Shown: positions 48,526 to 59,854, counted from the first letter of the stretch. The stretch is 64,000 nucleotides of DNA from Castanea sativa (GCF_040712315.1 NC_134015.1:5855945-5919944); one strand, 5' to 3'. The notes: a model not told the origin generated them from the letters alone. Translations and numbers: made by a program.

Positions 48526-50906
48526 CTACTTAATATACTTAGAAAGCCACTTGAAACCATCCAGATACTGCTTTTTGTTGCATGAGTCAGCCACAAAAAC
48601 TTCAAGGGGGCGGGCATTTGCGACTGCCAGGTCTACCCTACCCTTCCCTGTGGTGATGTTGGTCAGGTCCAAGAGGGAACACAATTCCTCTTCTGGGCAA
48701 GAAGATAATTCAGCAGTTGTTATGCAAAAAATAAGAAATGGGACATTTGCAAAGGCCTCATCAGAAAGTAGAGCGTTCAACTCTTCTCTTGGCTCTGAAA
48801 GTCGCTCTCTGGTCTTGGTATTAGCATTCACAATGTACACAACTGCATCCATCTACAGAACAAAGATTGAAATGTATTTAGCAAAAATGCAATACTTAAA
48901 AAGGAAGATATCACGAAGGAGCAACACATAATGACAAGCACAACTCGATACATAGCCACTTTATTAGGCAATCAGGCAGTAATTTGCCAAATTCCCACCC
49001 AGAACCTCAAGATATATTTAAGGATCACTTTTTTTTTTCTCTCTCACATTTCCCAGATGGTATTTAAAACAACTAACAAGAAACAAGGGCTAAACAAGAA
49101 AGAATAATTAACATGTAAGAGGTAAATGATGTACTAGTAAAATTATGAAATTCCATATTTTAATGTAAGAGATCTGCATTGTAATATTTGAACTACATAA
49201 ACTAGGTAGAATGACAGAGAGAATGAGTTATGCATGTTGAGACACTATTGGCAGAGCTAGCAACAATATCAGTAAAATCCCATGATCAATGTTCTCCCAC
49301 GAATCAGACAAACACAAAAAGGTTTTCCAAGGATTATGAAGGCAAAATTATATTAAGATTTAGGTTCAGGCAGTAACATAAGTAAAAACAAATTGAACAG
49401 GCCACTGGTGTTCAGTTGGGATAGCAAAGCTCAAGCATATGGGACAGTGACACATATAGAAGAAAGTTAATAACTGTAGATATATAAGAGCACCAAATTC
49501 TCATTATCTTAAAAATATTACATGTAACCAAGTATTACAAAGGCAAACTTTCCCATTCTAAACCAAAATACTCAATACTATCAAATTTGTGGCATATACA
49601 GTCACAACTCAAAGTTTATCATGGTTCAAATCGGGGTGAATTCTAGCAAAACCTAGTCACAATCATGTAATTCATGTTCTCTATTAGTCAAAATTGAATC
49701 AAGAAAAAAAAAGGACTTAGACAGAAGGATTCCATTAAACAGAAACAGATACTAAGTGCATCAGATAAAACAGCCAGGTCTAAGTCTAACAGAGCAATAT
49801 GGTTTTTTTATTTTTTTTGGAGGTGGATAATCAGCAAGAGGGTTAGAGCTAGGCTACCCCAAAACATGCAAGAATTCTCAAGAGTAAATATGAAATCAGA
49901 ACTACAATCACAATATCTACATAGATATTGCACTTATCATTAACTTAATATTCTCATCAAACAAAATTGATAGATTGAGAAATGTACCTTGGCAGAGTAG
50001 TCTCTCCAAACTCTACGAGCTATCCAGTGGCTTCCTAAATCATAAAAGTTAAACTTGATTTTCCCAATACAAGATACCCATGATGTCAAATACGGCGCTT
50101 GTGTAGTATTTGATGACATCTCATTTCTAGATATGCTCTGCCTCTGCAAATATTCATTCATCAATACCCACAAAAAAGAATATGAAGTCAATGGTAATCA
50201 AATTAAACAAAACATCAATCCACCATTTGTTTGCTCTTTGCTGAGAATCAAAATCAAACCAAAAAAGAAAGAAAAAGAGAAGCTTTTTCAGAATTAAGTT
50301 TTGGCTTCAAAGCTCAAAAATATCACATTCACTAACACAAAAAACTGTTTTGAGCCAAAGAGTAGGTGCACCACTCGGTTTTTTGCCCTCTCTACACCTT
50401 TAACTAATGTAACACTTTATGCACTCTCTTAACCTAAAATCTTCACATTCCGTATGTCTTTAGATTTTCAACTAGGTCTTAGTGGATTGACTAGTTTCAT
50501 CTACTAAAACTATATCATTTGCAAAAGGCATAATCAATTAAAATTATATAGCCTACAGAAAGTATACAACAACTACTTTATCTAGCTTCCTACTTATTAT
50601 TTTCTTTACTAGCATTTAATTTTTTATAATATAACCAAAACCCCATTTTCATTTAAAAACAAAATCGAAACTTTTGGGCTTATTGGCCGACCCTAACATG
50701 TTTGTTGAGGCTCTATAGCCGATTTCAAAATTCCCAAATTTTGGCACTAATCTTGATAGTTGTTGTTGGACCAGGTTCCTTAACCATCACCACAACCTAT
50801 TCTCAACTCAAAAAAAAAAAAAAAAACAAAATAAAGAAAAATATTTCAGGATTTCCTTTTCTTTTAAAGAGAGAGGTACCTCATCTCCTGAGCCAAAAAA
50901 AAAAAA

Positions 50907-50944
<38 letters not shown>

Positions 50945-51259
50945 CCAAATCTGAGAGGCTCAAAATCACTGACAGTTTGTAGAGCATATCCTGGCCTAAG
51001 AACAAGACGTTGGCCTCCTTTGGTTTGAAGGGATAAAAGGTGCTCAGCTTTTCTCATGAAAAAAAAAATAATAATAAAGAAGATCACATAAAAATTAAAA
51101 CAAAACTTTGAGAATGAGCAAAATGCTTAAGAAATTAGAGTGAGGGAGAGAGAGAGAAAGAGAGAGAGGCACCTCAATGTTGAAGAAATGGAAAAACCAT
51201 TGATTCAGCAAATACAATAAAACATAAGGCAAGACTTGAACCCAATTGATCAAAATCAT
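48526..51259 (-). CDS. SAR1-like protein B with degenerate GTPase motifs (4 exons)
   Basis: Exons 51259-51173, 51017-50946, 50143-49988 and 48852-48526 join at GT-AG sites in phase 0 and give 213 residues without a stop. Residues 1-29 (MILINWVQVLPYVLLYLL...FFNIE) are a hydrophobic N terminus in place of the SAR1 amphipathic helix. Residues 30-53 are EANVLFLGQDMLYKLS..., with the P-loop Gly before Lys replaced by Tyr. DLGGH is DLGSH (88-92). NKID is ITTA (149-152). Switch I PTSEE is unrecognisable (NTTQAPYLTSW). The tail RPLEVFV and DGFKWLSKYIK is conserved. The same motif losses as copy A show that they predate the duplication. GTP binding is not expected. Pseudo-GTPase or young pseudogene; the open frame over four exons in two copies favours some past constraint. 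Confidence 0.65.
50909..50941. repeat. (GA)n microsatellite
   Basis: An uninterrupted GA run just past the exon 2 donor of SAR1-like B. It creates Ser/Leu-repeat frames on the minus strand and Arg/Glu-repeat frames on the plus strand that are not genes. Confidence 0.9.
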
Positions 51260-51529
51260 CCTTTCTCTCTCTCTCTCTCTCTGTTCTTTTCTTTGATGTG
51301 TGTGTGTGAGACTCAGAAAGAGAGAGACCGTGTGAGTTTCATTTATAAAACTGAGAAGGCTACGGATGTGGAAGAAGAAGTTCTTCTAGATAGTCAAAAT
51401 GGTTGGTGACTCTTGACAGGTTGTGCCCGTTAAGGTGGAGTTGGAACATTCTAGACTGGAGATGAGAACAAATATGAGCTACAAAAAAGCGCCAAACCTT
51501 TCACACACTCTCTTTTTTCTACTCAGCTC

Positions 51530-53050
51530 ACCTGAGTTGACCGACCAGAACTGAACTAGATAGAATTAAAACTGGTAAGAGTGTCACTCAAAACACGCAA
51601 CCCTTTTGTCTTGAAAATAATTAGAGTAGTTTTTCAGCCACAAGTTATCTCTATCATAATGATTTTATTATTAGTCAATATAATCACGTGGATCTTTAAT
51701 AGAAGAATCTAAATTAAATTTTTTTTAATAAAAAATGTAGTTAAATTTTAACTAACAAAAATAGAAACTTTTTGTAAGTTTATATATGGATTTTGTTAAA
51801 CTGTGCCCTAAAGGCACACAATAATTAATTATTTTTAGAAATATATTTTTGAAAATTGAAAAAGTATTAATAATTTTTTCAATTTTCGAAAAAATATTTC
51901 TAAAAATAGATTGCTTAAATGAGAAAATACAATGGCATTGCTCATATCACTTTAACAAACTGAAATTTTAATGAATCAACCTTGGCATTATCTCACCCTC
52001 CCAAAAAAAAAAAAACCTTGGCATTATCTAAATTAAACTTTTAATTCATAATAAACAATTACTTCAAGACTATTGTGCATTTCTAGTACGATAATTACTC
52101 TACGAGTATCTATACTTGTGGGGTATAGAGATAAGGGCCAAAGTTTAAGACTTTAAGGAGAAACTTTACATACGTTTATACTTAAATTAAATTAGAATAT
52201 AATTTCTATTTTATATAAATAAAAAAATAAAAAAACAATTACTCCAAGAATGGACCCGTTTCCTAACCTCCCATAACATTAACGTGACACGTTTGCTTGC
52301 CATAGAATATTCTCTTTGGATGTTCTCTTGGATTTGGGTTGGGAAGCCCATACACTGCATAGTTGGTGTGTTATGCTATACTATTACTTATGGATTAAGA
52401 TTTCTAGAAATTTTTTTTTTTTTTGAGAAGGAAGATTTCTAGAATTTGTATGTTATTTTCACACCTGAGTTGACCAGAAGGTCCAGAACTGAACTAGATA
52501 GAATTAAAACTGGTAAGAGTGTCACTCAAAACACGCAACCCTTTTGTCTTAAAAATTAATTAGAGTAGTTTTTCAAGCACAAGTGGAAGATTTAAGATTT
52601 ATCTCTAAAAAAGAATCATAATGATTTTATTATTAGTCAATATAATCATGTGGATCTTTAATAAAAGAATCTAAATTAAATTATTTTTTTACAAAAAATG
52701 TAGTTAAAATTTTAACTAACAAAAATAGAAACTTTTTTTTGTAAGTTTATATATTTCTTCCAAAAGTAAATGAGAAAATACACTGCCATTGCTCATTTCG
52801 CTTTAAAAAACTGAAATTTTAATGAATCAACCTTGGCATTATCTAAATTAAACTTTTAATTCATATTAAACAATTACTCCAAGGATAGGCCCCATTTCCT
52901 CTCGCATAACATTAACACGACGAGTTTGCTTGCCAATAGAATATACCATTAGAATATTCTCTTTGGATGTTCTCTTGGATTTGGGTTGGGAGGCATATGC
53001 ATTGCATAGCTCGTGTGTTATGCTATACTCTTGCTTATGGATTAAGATTT
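51530..53050. repeat. Local duplication within unit B
   Basis: gaattaaaactggtaagagt with the following gtgtcactcaaaacacgcaa occurs at about 51561 and 52500, and tctctttggatgttctcttg at about 52310 and 52960. So a block of about 0.8-0.9 kb is present twice in unit B but once in unit A (about 45300-45860). Confidence 0.8.
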
Positions 53051-53240
53051 CTAGAATTTTTTTTTTTTAAATGAGTAAATTAGATTATTTATTCTTTTTG
53101 AAATGAGTAAATTAGATTATACTATTATAAGATAAAATATTGGCCATTTTGATGATATGGTAAAATCTAAATGCAATCACAGTTAGTTTTTTCAAAACCC
53201 TCTCCCCTCTCCCTTTATGTATGTGTTAAAATACTTAGTA

Positions 53241-53245
<5 letters not shown>

Positions 53246-53297
<52 letters not shown>
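53246..53297. repeat. (TA)n microsatellite
   Basis: About 52 bases of alternating T and A. Unit A has only a plain A-run at the corresponding place (45958-45968). Confidence 0.9.
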
Positions 53298-53300
<3 letters not shown>

Positions 53301-53819
53301 ATCATTTCAACATGGATAATAATTTAAAAGCTTTTGATGCCCATAAGTTAGCATTTTTCATGTTTAGCAAAAAAAAAAAAAAAAAGTTAGCATTTTTCAC
53401 GCTGTGATTCTTTTCCATTGCTTTGTATTGTCTCGTAGAGAATTCTTATCAAGTATTTGTTCTTTTATTAAGCCTTCCTTTGTGAAGAATTGAAAACTGA
53501 AATGTGGCAATTGAAACAAATGTTTTCTCAAATGAACCCACTATTTACTCAAGCAAAATATATATATTTTTTTAATGTTATGAACATGTATATTTTTAAT
53601 GTATTCAATTGGATTAGTTTTATTGTGTTATTCATATAGTAATGGTGATGATGTCGATGTCGATGACTATTCTCCAGTTGCTGTAAATTTATCATCAGGA
53701 AACCACATTAGGAAATATGCAGCTGGTGTTTTGTTTTGGTTTGATGACTATTTACTTTATATTATCCTACTCAATGTATCATAAAGTTTCAAATGTTGAT
53801 ATATATATCAAAGTTGGAA

Positions 53820-55063
53820 TGTCTTTCTTTCCTTAGGCGCAGAAGTCACGTGACTAGCCTTTTTAGTAAGATGAGACTCCACCGAATTGACTGCACAGGG
53901 GGTACTATTTTCTAATGGGTTAAAGGGCTTTTGCTTTCCTTCACAGATCTTAAACTCTACATTATCAAGGCCCATTGTGTGGCTGGAAGGGCTGTTGGCA
54001 TTATGCTTTATAGAATCGTGGGCTGGGGATCCCGAATGGGATTGTCGGGCTTGGTCTTTCAGCACACTTCTCAATTGTTGCCTCTTTCGTGTAACAAGGA
54101 CCCACGGTCCAAGGCCTTCAGTTTTTTGCGCAGTGCACTCTGCAGTGCCTTGGTTTTTGCTTTCCTCGCCGTTCCTTTCATTCGCCGGTGAGGTTCTGAT
54201 CACGTAAGGGCATGTTTCAACCTTATGCCCCACCCGTCCACAATCAAAGCACAAAGAGCTGATCCCCTCATACTGAATTCTCTGATCTATCCCTCCCAAA
54301 TTTGAGCAGTCTTACAATAGGCTTCTCCAAGTTAACTTGCACACACAACCTAGCAAAACGTCCTCTGGATTCTGCCGCCGTGTGTGTATCGACCCTTAGA
54401 ACAGGTCCTATGGCCTCTCCTATTTCCTTCAACACCAAATGCTCATAATACTCTATAGGTAATTCAGGGAGTCGAATCCATACTGCTACTGATGATAAGT
54501 TGGCCGAGGAAGGCCTGAAGTTTGGTTCCCAGCGTCTGATAGATAGATAGTGTCCTCCAACAAACCAAGGTCCTTCTCTGAGAACTTTGGCATGGTCTTC
54601 TTGCAAAGAGAACTTAATAAGAAAAAAAATATTGTCCTAATCCAACGCAATCCATCCTTCCCGTAGGCTTCCACAACACCATACCACGTGAGCGAAGGTA
54701 GTTATACCCTACCGTTTTACCAAAAACCTTAACTATCAGTGCATTCGCCCATTGCGACCTTATCTAGCTTTGGTGGTTCCGGACAGCTTAACTGCTAGTT
54801 CACCTGATGGGAGGTCAGAGAACTCATCATCCGACTCCACTTTAGTCTCCATGTTAGCTTCAAAAGCAAAAAGCCTTCTCAAAAGCGCCTGGCATCTCTC
54901 CAAGAAGCTTTTCTTCGTACGAGCCACTCCCACCTTGGTCAGGATAAGGAGGTTCTTCATGGCTTTGCCTCACCCGGTGGTTTTCTTTAACTTTTTTGGT
55001 GCTCTGCTGGAGCTCTTCGTCTTCCTCTCTTGACCGAACAGCGCTCTCACTCATGTTCACCAC
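53820..55063 (-). pseudogene. LINE ORF1 fragment (DUF4283 and CCHC zinc knuckle)
   Basis: Minus-strand pieces in order: the start MVNMSESAVRSREEDEELQQ (55063), the acidic stretch ESDDEFSDLPSGELAVKLS in another frame (about 54850), the DUF4283 core LREGPWFVGGHYLSIRRWEP and AVWIRLPELPIEYYEHLVLK (54580-54400), then the zinc knuckle CFDCGRVGHKVETCP (about 54250), and a low-complexity tail to the left edge of the insert. The frame changes at least twice, so it is inactive. ORF1 proteins bind LINE RNA. Confidence 0.85.
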
Positions 55064-56010
55064 AGAGGTTTCATTGGATTTGGAAGGTAAGTACCATTCC
55101 TAAAATTCAGTGTTTTATATGACAATGCTTCCTCCAAAGTATATCGGTTCGTGGAGTGCTCTCTGCCAGGGGATTAAGTATACCTGATATGCGTCCCTTG
55201 TGTAATGAAGGTTCTGAAACCATCACTCATGCTCTTAGTGACTGCTGAGAAGCCCAAGTTTTTGGAATTCCCTAGCCCCTCCCCTTTCTGCTTCTCTGTT
55301 CTATGGGTCTGGCCTGAAGGTTTGGCTTAAAATCAATTGTTGCTGCTCCCGAATCTCCTCCTGTTGTAATATTGGCTGGGGAACTTTGTTTGCCTTTGGT
55401 ATTTGGTCTTTGTGGATTAGGCGTAACAATGTTATTTTTTGAAATGAGAGGCAGCCATGTAATTTAAGATTTGATGTAATAGCAAGAGCCACTGAATTTG
55501 CTTTCCTCAGTGACCCGTTCCAAATCTTCCATTAAAGTTAGCTGGATTAAACCCCCATTAAATTGGCATAAGCTTAACTTTGATGGCTCTTCTCTTGGCA
55601 ACCCAGGTTTGTCAGGTGGAGGTGGCTTAATTCGGGATGACAAAGGTTCTTGGGTGAAAGGGTATGCAAGGGCTGTTGGCTGCACTACTAGTGCTGCAGC
55701 TGAATTATGGGCTTTAAGGGATGGTATTAGAGTGTGCATCTCCCTAAAACTCCCAGCTGTGATTGTGGAACTTGATGCTCAACTGATTGTGGACCTGTTG
55801 AAGAAGGATGGTGATCAACCCAATAGTTTTGGTGCTCTCCTCAGTGACTGCAAGGATGGACTTCGACAAATTCCAATGGTTCGTGTCCAACACTGCTACC
55901 GGGAAGCAAATAAATGTGCGGATGCCCTTGCTAGAAGAGGTGCTCTTCTCCCTCAAGATTTTGTAGTGTATTTAGACCCCCTACTAAGGTTTCCTTTTTA
56001 CTCAGTTTAG
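55064..56010 (+). pseudogene. LINE ORF2 C-terminal fragment (zf-RVT and RNase H)
   Basis: The zinc-binding region reads WIWKVSTIPKIQ ... RPLCNEGSETITHALSDC and then a stop near 55246. After several stops, an open stretch from 55498 to 56010 encodes a plant-type RNase H domain: LNFDGSSLGNPGLSGGGGLI, AAAELWALRDGI, VELDAQLIVDLL, HCYREANKCADALAR. The catalytic Asp (in NFDGS), Glu (AELWAL), Asp (ELDAQ) and the C-terminal Asp (CADALA) are present, but the element as a whole is dead. Confidence 0.88.
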
Positions 56011-56310
56011 ACAATGCAGGGGTAGCTTTTGATAGAGTTGTATTTGTTCTTTAGTTCTTAACGAAAGCATCCTTTTCACCAAAAAAAAGAAGAAGTTGGA
56101 AGCTTTATTATAACATTGTAGACATTTGGAATGTATTCTTTTAGGCATAACTGTTATTATAGAATTTTTTTTTTTTGGTACCGTATTATTAATTTGGTAA
56201 AGTGTATTGTAAAAATTTACAGTTTTAACTAAATCCAGTATTGTAATTAGTAGTAGTTTTTGTTTATCTATATATAGGTTGTAAAAGCAAAATGTAGGGA
56301 AAATTTTTGT

Positions 56311-56647
56311 AACTAGAAAAAAAAAGGACCTATAGTCTAAAGGCTATATTATAGAAAAATATAATTAAAAAGAAATGCCTAGAGCAGCAATTTAAAACCG
56401 CTTGAAATCACTAATATAGGTTATTCTGACAGTTTCTAAAAAACACCAGTATAGGGTTACAAACATGCCAGGACTGATATCGGCAATTGGTGTAGCTCAC
56501 CCGGGGCTATTGTCACACTTATTGGCTAGTAGTTGAAACCGTCGGCATTAAAAGCATCGAGATAGCCCAATCAGATCTATACGAGTGTTTTTTACACCTA
56601 TAGTGACGGTTTAGGAACACTAATATAGGACCATATTTTTTGTAGTG
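56311..56647. mobile_element. CACTA-type non-autonomous element, unit B
   Basis: The right end reads accatattttttgtagtg; its reverse complement CACTACAAAAAATATGGTCC is a standard CACTA terminus. The left end AACTAGAAAAAAAAAGGACC is a decayed version. Subterminal repeats (tataggttattctgac, agtatagggttac, ctatagtgacggtt, aatataggacc) lie at both ends. The 337-base body has no coding. A truncated copy in unit A dates it before the segmental duplication. Confidence 0.7.
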
Positions 56648-57955
56648 ATTATATTGTGACTTCTTTTCAATTCTTGCAAGTGAATGTAGTGATGGATAAA
56701 GAATGGTGTTTTGAGAATCACCCTAAAAGATGACGAATTTTAACAAATGTATGGTCATAGTATTCAAGGGCTTTTCACTATGGATATAGCCATTAGATCG
56801 AACCATGTAAATTTCATGTTTGTTTTCTCTATCATGCTTATGCCTGCTTATTATTCAATCACTCAACAATTTTAACAAAAAAACAAAAAAAAATGCTTTG
56901 AATACTGTAACGCACTCCAATTAGTACTTATTAAAAATCTATTTTTGGATTCTATAATCAAATACGGAAACAGCTTTTGGTCAAGAAGGATCTGGTTTGG
57001 GACTTGGTATTGTTCGATCAATCTTTTGTAAGTAATTCAGGTAACATGTACTTTATTAAGAAAAGGGTCAATCATTGGAAGTTAATGTTGCTTTGGTTTC
57101 TTGTTGTCCAATCTTTATAAATAGTTAAGGTCTCTCTGTTTTATACATTTTGCTTTTGAAAGCAAAAGTGAAGCTAAGTTTACTTATTTAGCAAAAAAGA
57201 AGAAGCTAAGTTTACTTCCAACTCCCAAGGAGATATAATTAAAAGGTAATTCCAGAATTGGCAAAAGGTAACCACAATTGAGAAATAATGAAGTGTGTGT
57301 TTGGCAATCAATTAAAAGTTAGTATTTTTGCTTAAATTTTCTACAATTTGCGGATCTGACACTACTTTTTGTATTGCCTTTATTTCAAACAATTTTACTA
57401 TCAGTTTTTTAGAAATAAGTTAGCAGAAATAAGCAATTCCCAAATCAACACAAAATTATATCATTGCTTTTAAGTTGATACATATATCATATATGCATCT
57501 ATCTAATAATATCTAATCTATTGTGAAAATAATTAGTTTATGCAATATTAAAGAAGAGAGAAGAAAAATAAATATAGAGAATTTACATGATTGGCAATAT
57601 GCCTACGTTCACAACGGCGACAAGAGAGTTTCACTATGAAATAAAAAGATTACAACAGTAACATAGTGACACTCTCACAAGACCCAAACCCCAAATACAC
57701 ATTTAGCTCTCTCTCTTTCTCAAAGAATAAAGAACACCCTATTTTATTTGCTCTAGAGGTTGCGGCACCACTCTTTCTCACACCTGTATTGTGCAGCACA
57801 CTAACTTGATATATATATAAGACACTAAAAGTTGGCTGGAGCTTTTCAATTTCAAGTGGAATTCAGTCAACTTTATTTTGACCGACTTGGCTTATATTGG
57901 CTTGCAATTTAAGCCATAAGAGTAATATTTACACAACAAATCTCTACCTTGGCTT
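56648..57955. other. End of unit B and spacer
   Basis: Matches unit A up to about 57490 (ggtttgggacttggtat; gcaaaagtgaagctaagttt). No gene is seen. Confidence 0.55.
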
Positions 57956-57959
57956 GAAT

Positions 57960-58530
57960 TGATCAAGCATCATGAATAAACTCTTTCATTGACACTACAT
58001 TAGTTCCTTGGGTCTATCACAAGCTGCAAACATCGATCAAGTCCAAGCAATGCTTGAACTTGTCTATTGGAACCGGCTTTGTCAACATATCAGTTGCGTT
58101 CTCTGAAGTGTGAATCTTCTCAAGAACAATGTCACCTATAAAAATCAACTCCCTTATCGTGTGGAACCTCATAGCAATATGCTTTGTTCAAGTATAATAA
58201 ACCTGATGCTTTGCCAAATAAATGGCACTCAAAGAATCTCCGCCTTGGTTCAAACCAAGCTTTCTGACTAGCTCTTCAACCACAATGCTTCCTTTGTAGC
58301 TTCAATGGTAGATATGGTATGGTTTGTATAAGGAACCTTTACCATGTATCCAATTTCTTTTTCTTCCTTTAAGCACTGACTATCAAATAATCTAAAGTGT
58401 TTCACCAATGGAGTGCTTACAGGCTTAGCACATTGCATGTAGAGTTTTTCAAGAACTTTTTTAATGTAGTTCTTCTGATACCTCTTGTTTTCTATGCAAC
58501 AAGTAGTATTGGAGCTTAGGATGGTGTGTA
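57960..58530 (-). pseudogene. Ty1-Copia polyprotein remnant (RT end and RNase H), internally deleted
   Basis: On the minus strand: YIKKVLEKLYMQCAKPVSTP (end of the reverse transcriptase), then VPYTN fused directly to STIEATKEALWLKSLVEELV of the RNase H, so the middle has been deleted. It continues with LGLNQGGDSLSAIYLAKHQV, HTIRELI, and ATDMLTKPVPIDKFKHCLDL, the usual Copia C-terminal motif. Stops occur (for example after VYYT). No LTRs are visible nearby. Copia RNase H and integrase normally serve retrotransposition; this fragment is inactive. Confidence 0.85.
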
Positions 58531-59400
58531 ACAAAAGTGGCAAGGTGTTTAGGGTCATTCCTAGCAATGAAAGGGCAAATCTCAAGGGCCCACACAAAGG
58601 ATCACGAAGAAAGGCCCACAAAGGAGTAATGCTAATGGAGCTAGATCATAGTTAAACTTATGGTTCGAATAGACATGGATGTGTGGGCGGGTTCTTATGA
58701 ATGAGCATGTGGGGTTGATATATGGTTCTCATGAATGGTGTATGAGAGGCTCACGAAATGATGCATTGGTGATTAAAAAAAAGCCCATAAGCAAAGGAAA
58801 GTGAGTATGACTTGTTCATGGTTTACAGAAAAGAAAAAACTCACACGTGAGAGAGAAATTGTTGAGAATACATGTGTGAATAAAGATTCACATTAAATAA
58901 AAATAATAAGATGGAGTAATTAATAATTTAATACAATATAGTTGGGATCACACTCATATTGTTAAACCTTTTAGGTCAAGTGGTGTTCCTAAATATTATA
59001 TTAACTACCGGCTTCTCAAGGTTGTCTCCTGACATAATCTAATATACTCTACTACTATATGCAATTGCAGAAACTTGTGCTAAAATTCCTCCATTTGTCA
59101 AAATTGAAGCACCCATTACTTGACATGTGGCAGCTTCAACAGATTATTTAGAACCATGTGTACTAAAAAATTAAATATTCCACATGGCAAGTCATAATTC
59201 TATACTTTAGGACTATGAGTCCATGCGTACTTTGTGTCAAAAGATTTAAATTCAGAAACTTTAATACATCATTAAATTACTTCTAAAGAGGTTGGATTTT
59301 TAAATGGGCAGAAAATAATGTGTCATAAATTACACTCATAAATCATCAACTGTTAAAGGTTGCCGACTTTTTATTTGCTTTCCATGTAAAGAAGCATACA
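58531..59400. other. Spacer with no gene
   Basis: No coding or structured repeat is recognised. Repeated words gttcttatgaatg, gttctcatgaatgg, ctcacgaaatg at about 58690-58760 hint at a short degenerate repeat. Confidence 0.45.
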
Positions 59401-59409
59401 TATAATTTA

Positions 59410-59800
59410 AGTAAACTACGTATTTAGTCTCTAACCTTTAGGTTATATGTCAATATGGTTCTTAGTCATTCAAATGTGTCAATTTAATTTCTAATATTTT
59501 GATATTATGTCAAAATAGTCCCTAACATTAAGTGGTGAATAAAAATACCACGGCCAAGAAGAAAAAAGTTTATTGTCATATTGACTGCCACCTGTACTAG
59601 CGTGTCAACATAACCTTAAATTAAATTAAAAAAAAAAAAATCAGATAAGTGATTGACATAGTACACGAGGATAAATTTGGGATCAAAAAGTTGATTTCTC
59701 CATTTATATAAATTTACATCTTTCAGCCACACTTGTTTTGTACATATAGCTAGCCTCACTTCTCAACCTAGCTATAGATAGAAACTCATGGAGATTCTTG

Positions 59801-59854
<54 letters not shown>

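Larger units (their letters stand above)
53820..56092. mobile_element. L1-type LINE with inverted 5' part (twin-priming structure)
   Basis: The insert is flanked by AAGTTGGAA (53811-53819 and 56093-56101). The left part (53820 to about 55063) encodes ORF1 on the minus strand. The right part (about 55064-56092) encodes the C-terminal ORF2 domains on the plus strand, followed by a 3' UTR and a short A-run. The endonuclease and most of the reverse transcriptase are missing at the junction. An inverted 5' piece joined to a 3' piece with a poly(A) end between target duplications is what twin priming produces. It lies in unit B only. Confidence 0.85.
37641..57490. repeat. Tandem segmental duplication, two units of about 9-10.5 kb
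   Basis: Unit A is about 37641-48180 and unit B about 48318-57490. Collinear anchors: ggagaactcc (37641; 48318), SAR1-like exon 4 (37804; 48526), exon 3 (39267; 49988), exon 2 (41454; 50946), exon 1 (41644; 51173), ttgacaggttgtgcccgtt (45143; 51413), aaaccacattaggaaatatg (46380; 53699), the CACTA remnant (47057; 56311) and ggtttgggacttggtat (47886; 56993). The units differ by insertions: a foldback and a repeat array in A, an L1 in B. Both derive in part from the SAR1 locus at 29-33 kb. Confidence 0.88.

Noticed and set aside
37804..51259. SAR1-like loci as processed retropseudogenes.
   Set aside because: They keep introns, including sequence shared with SAR1 introns, and have no poly(A) tail or target duplication.
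55498..56010. A stand-alone host RNase H gene.
   Set aside because: It is preceded by zf-RVT remains, lies within target-duplicated LINE sequence, and is followed by the LINE 3' UTR and A-run.
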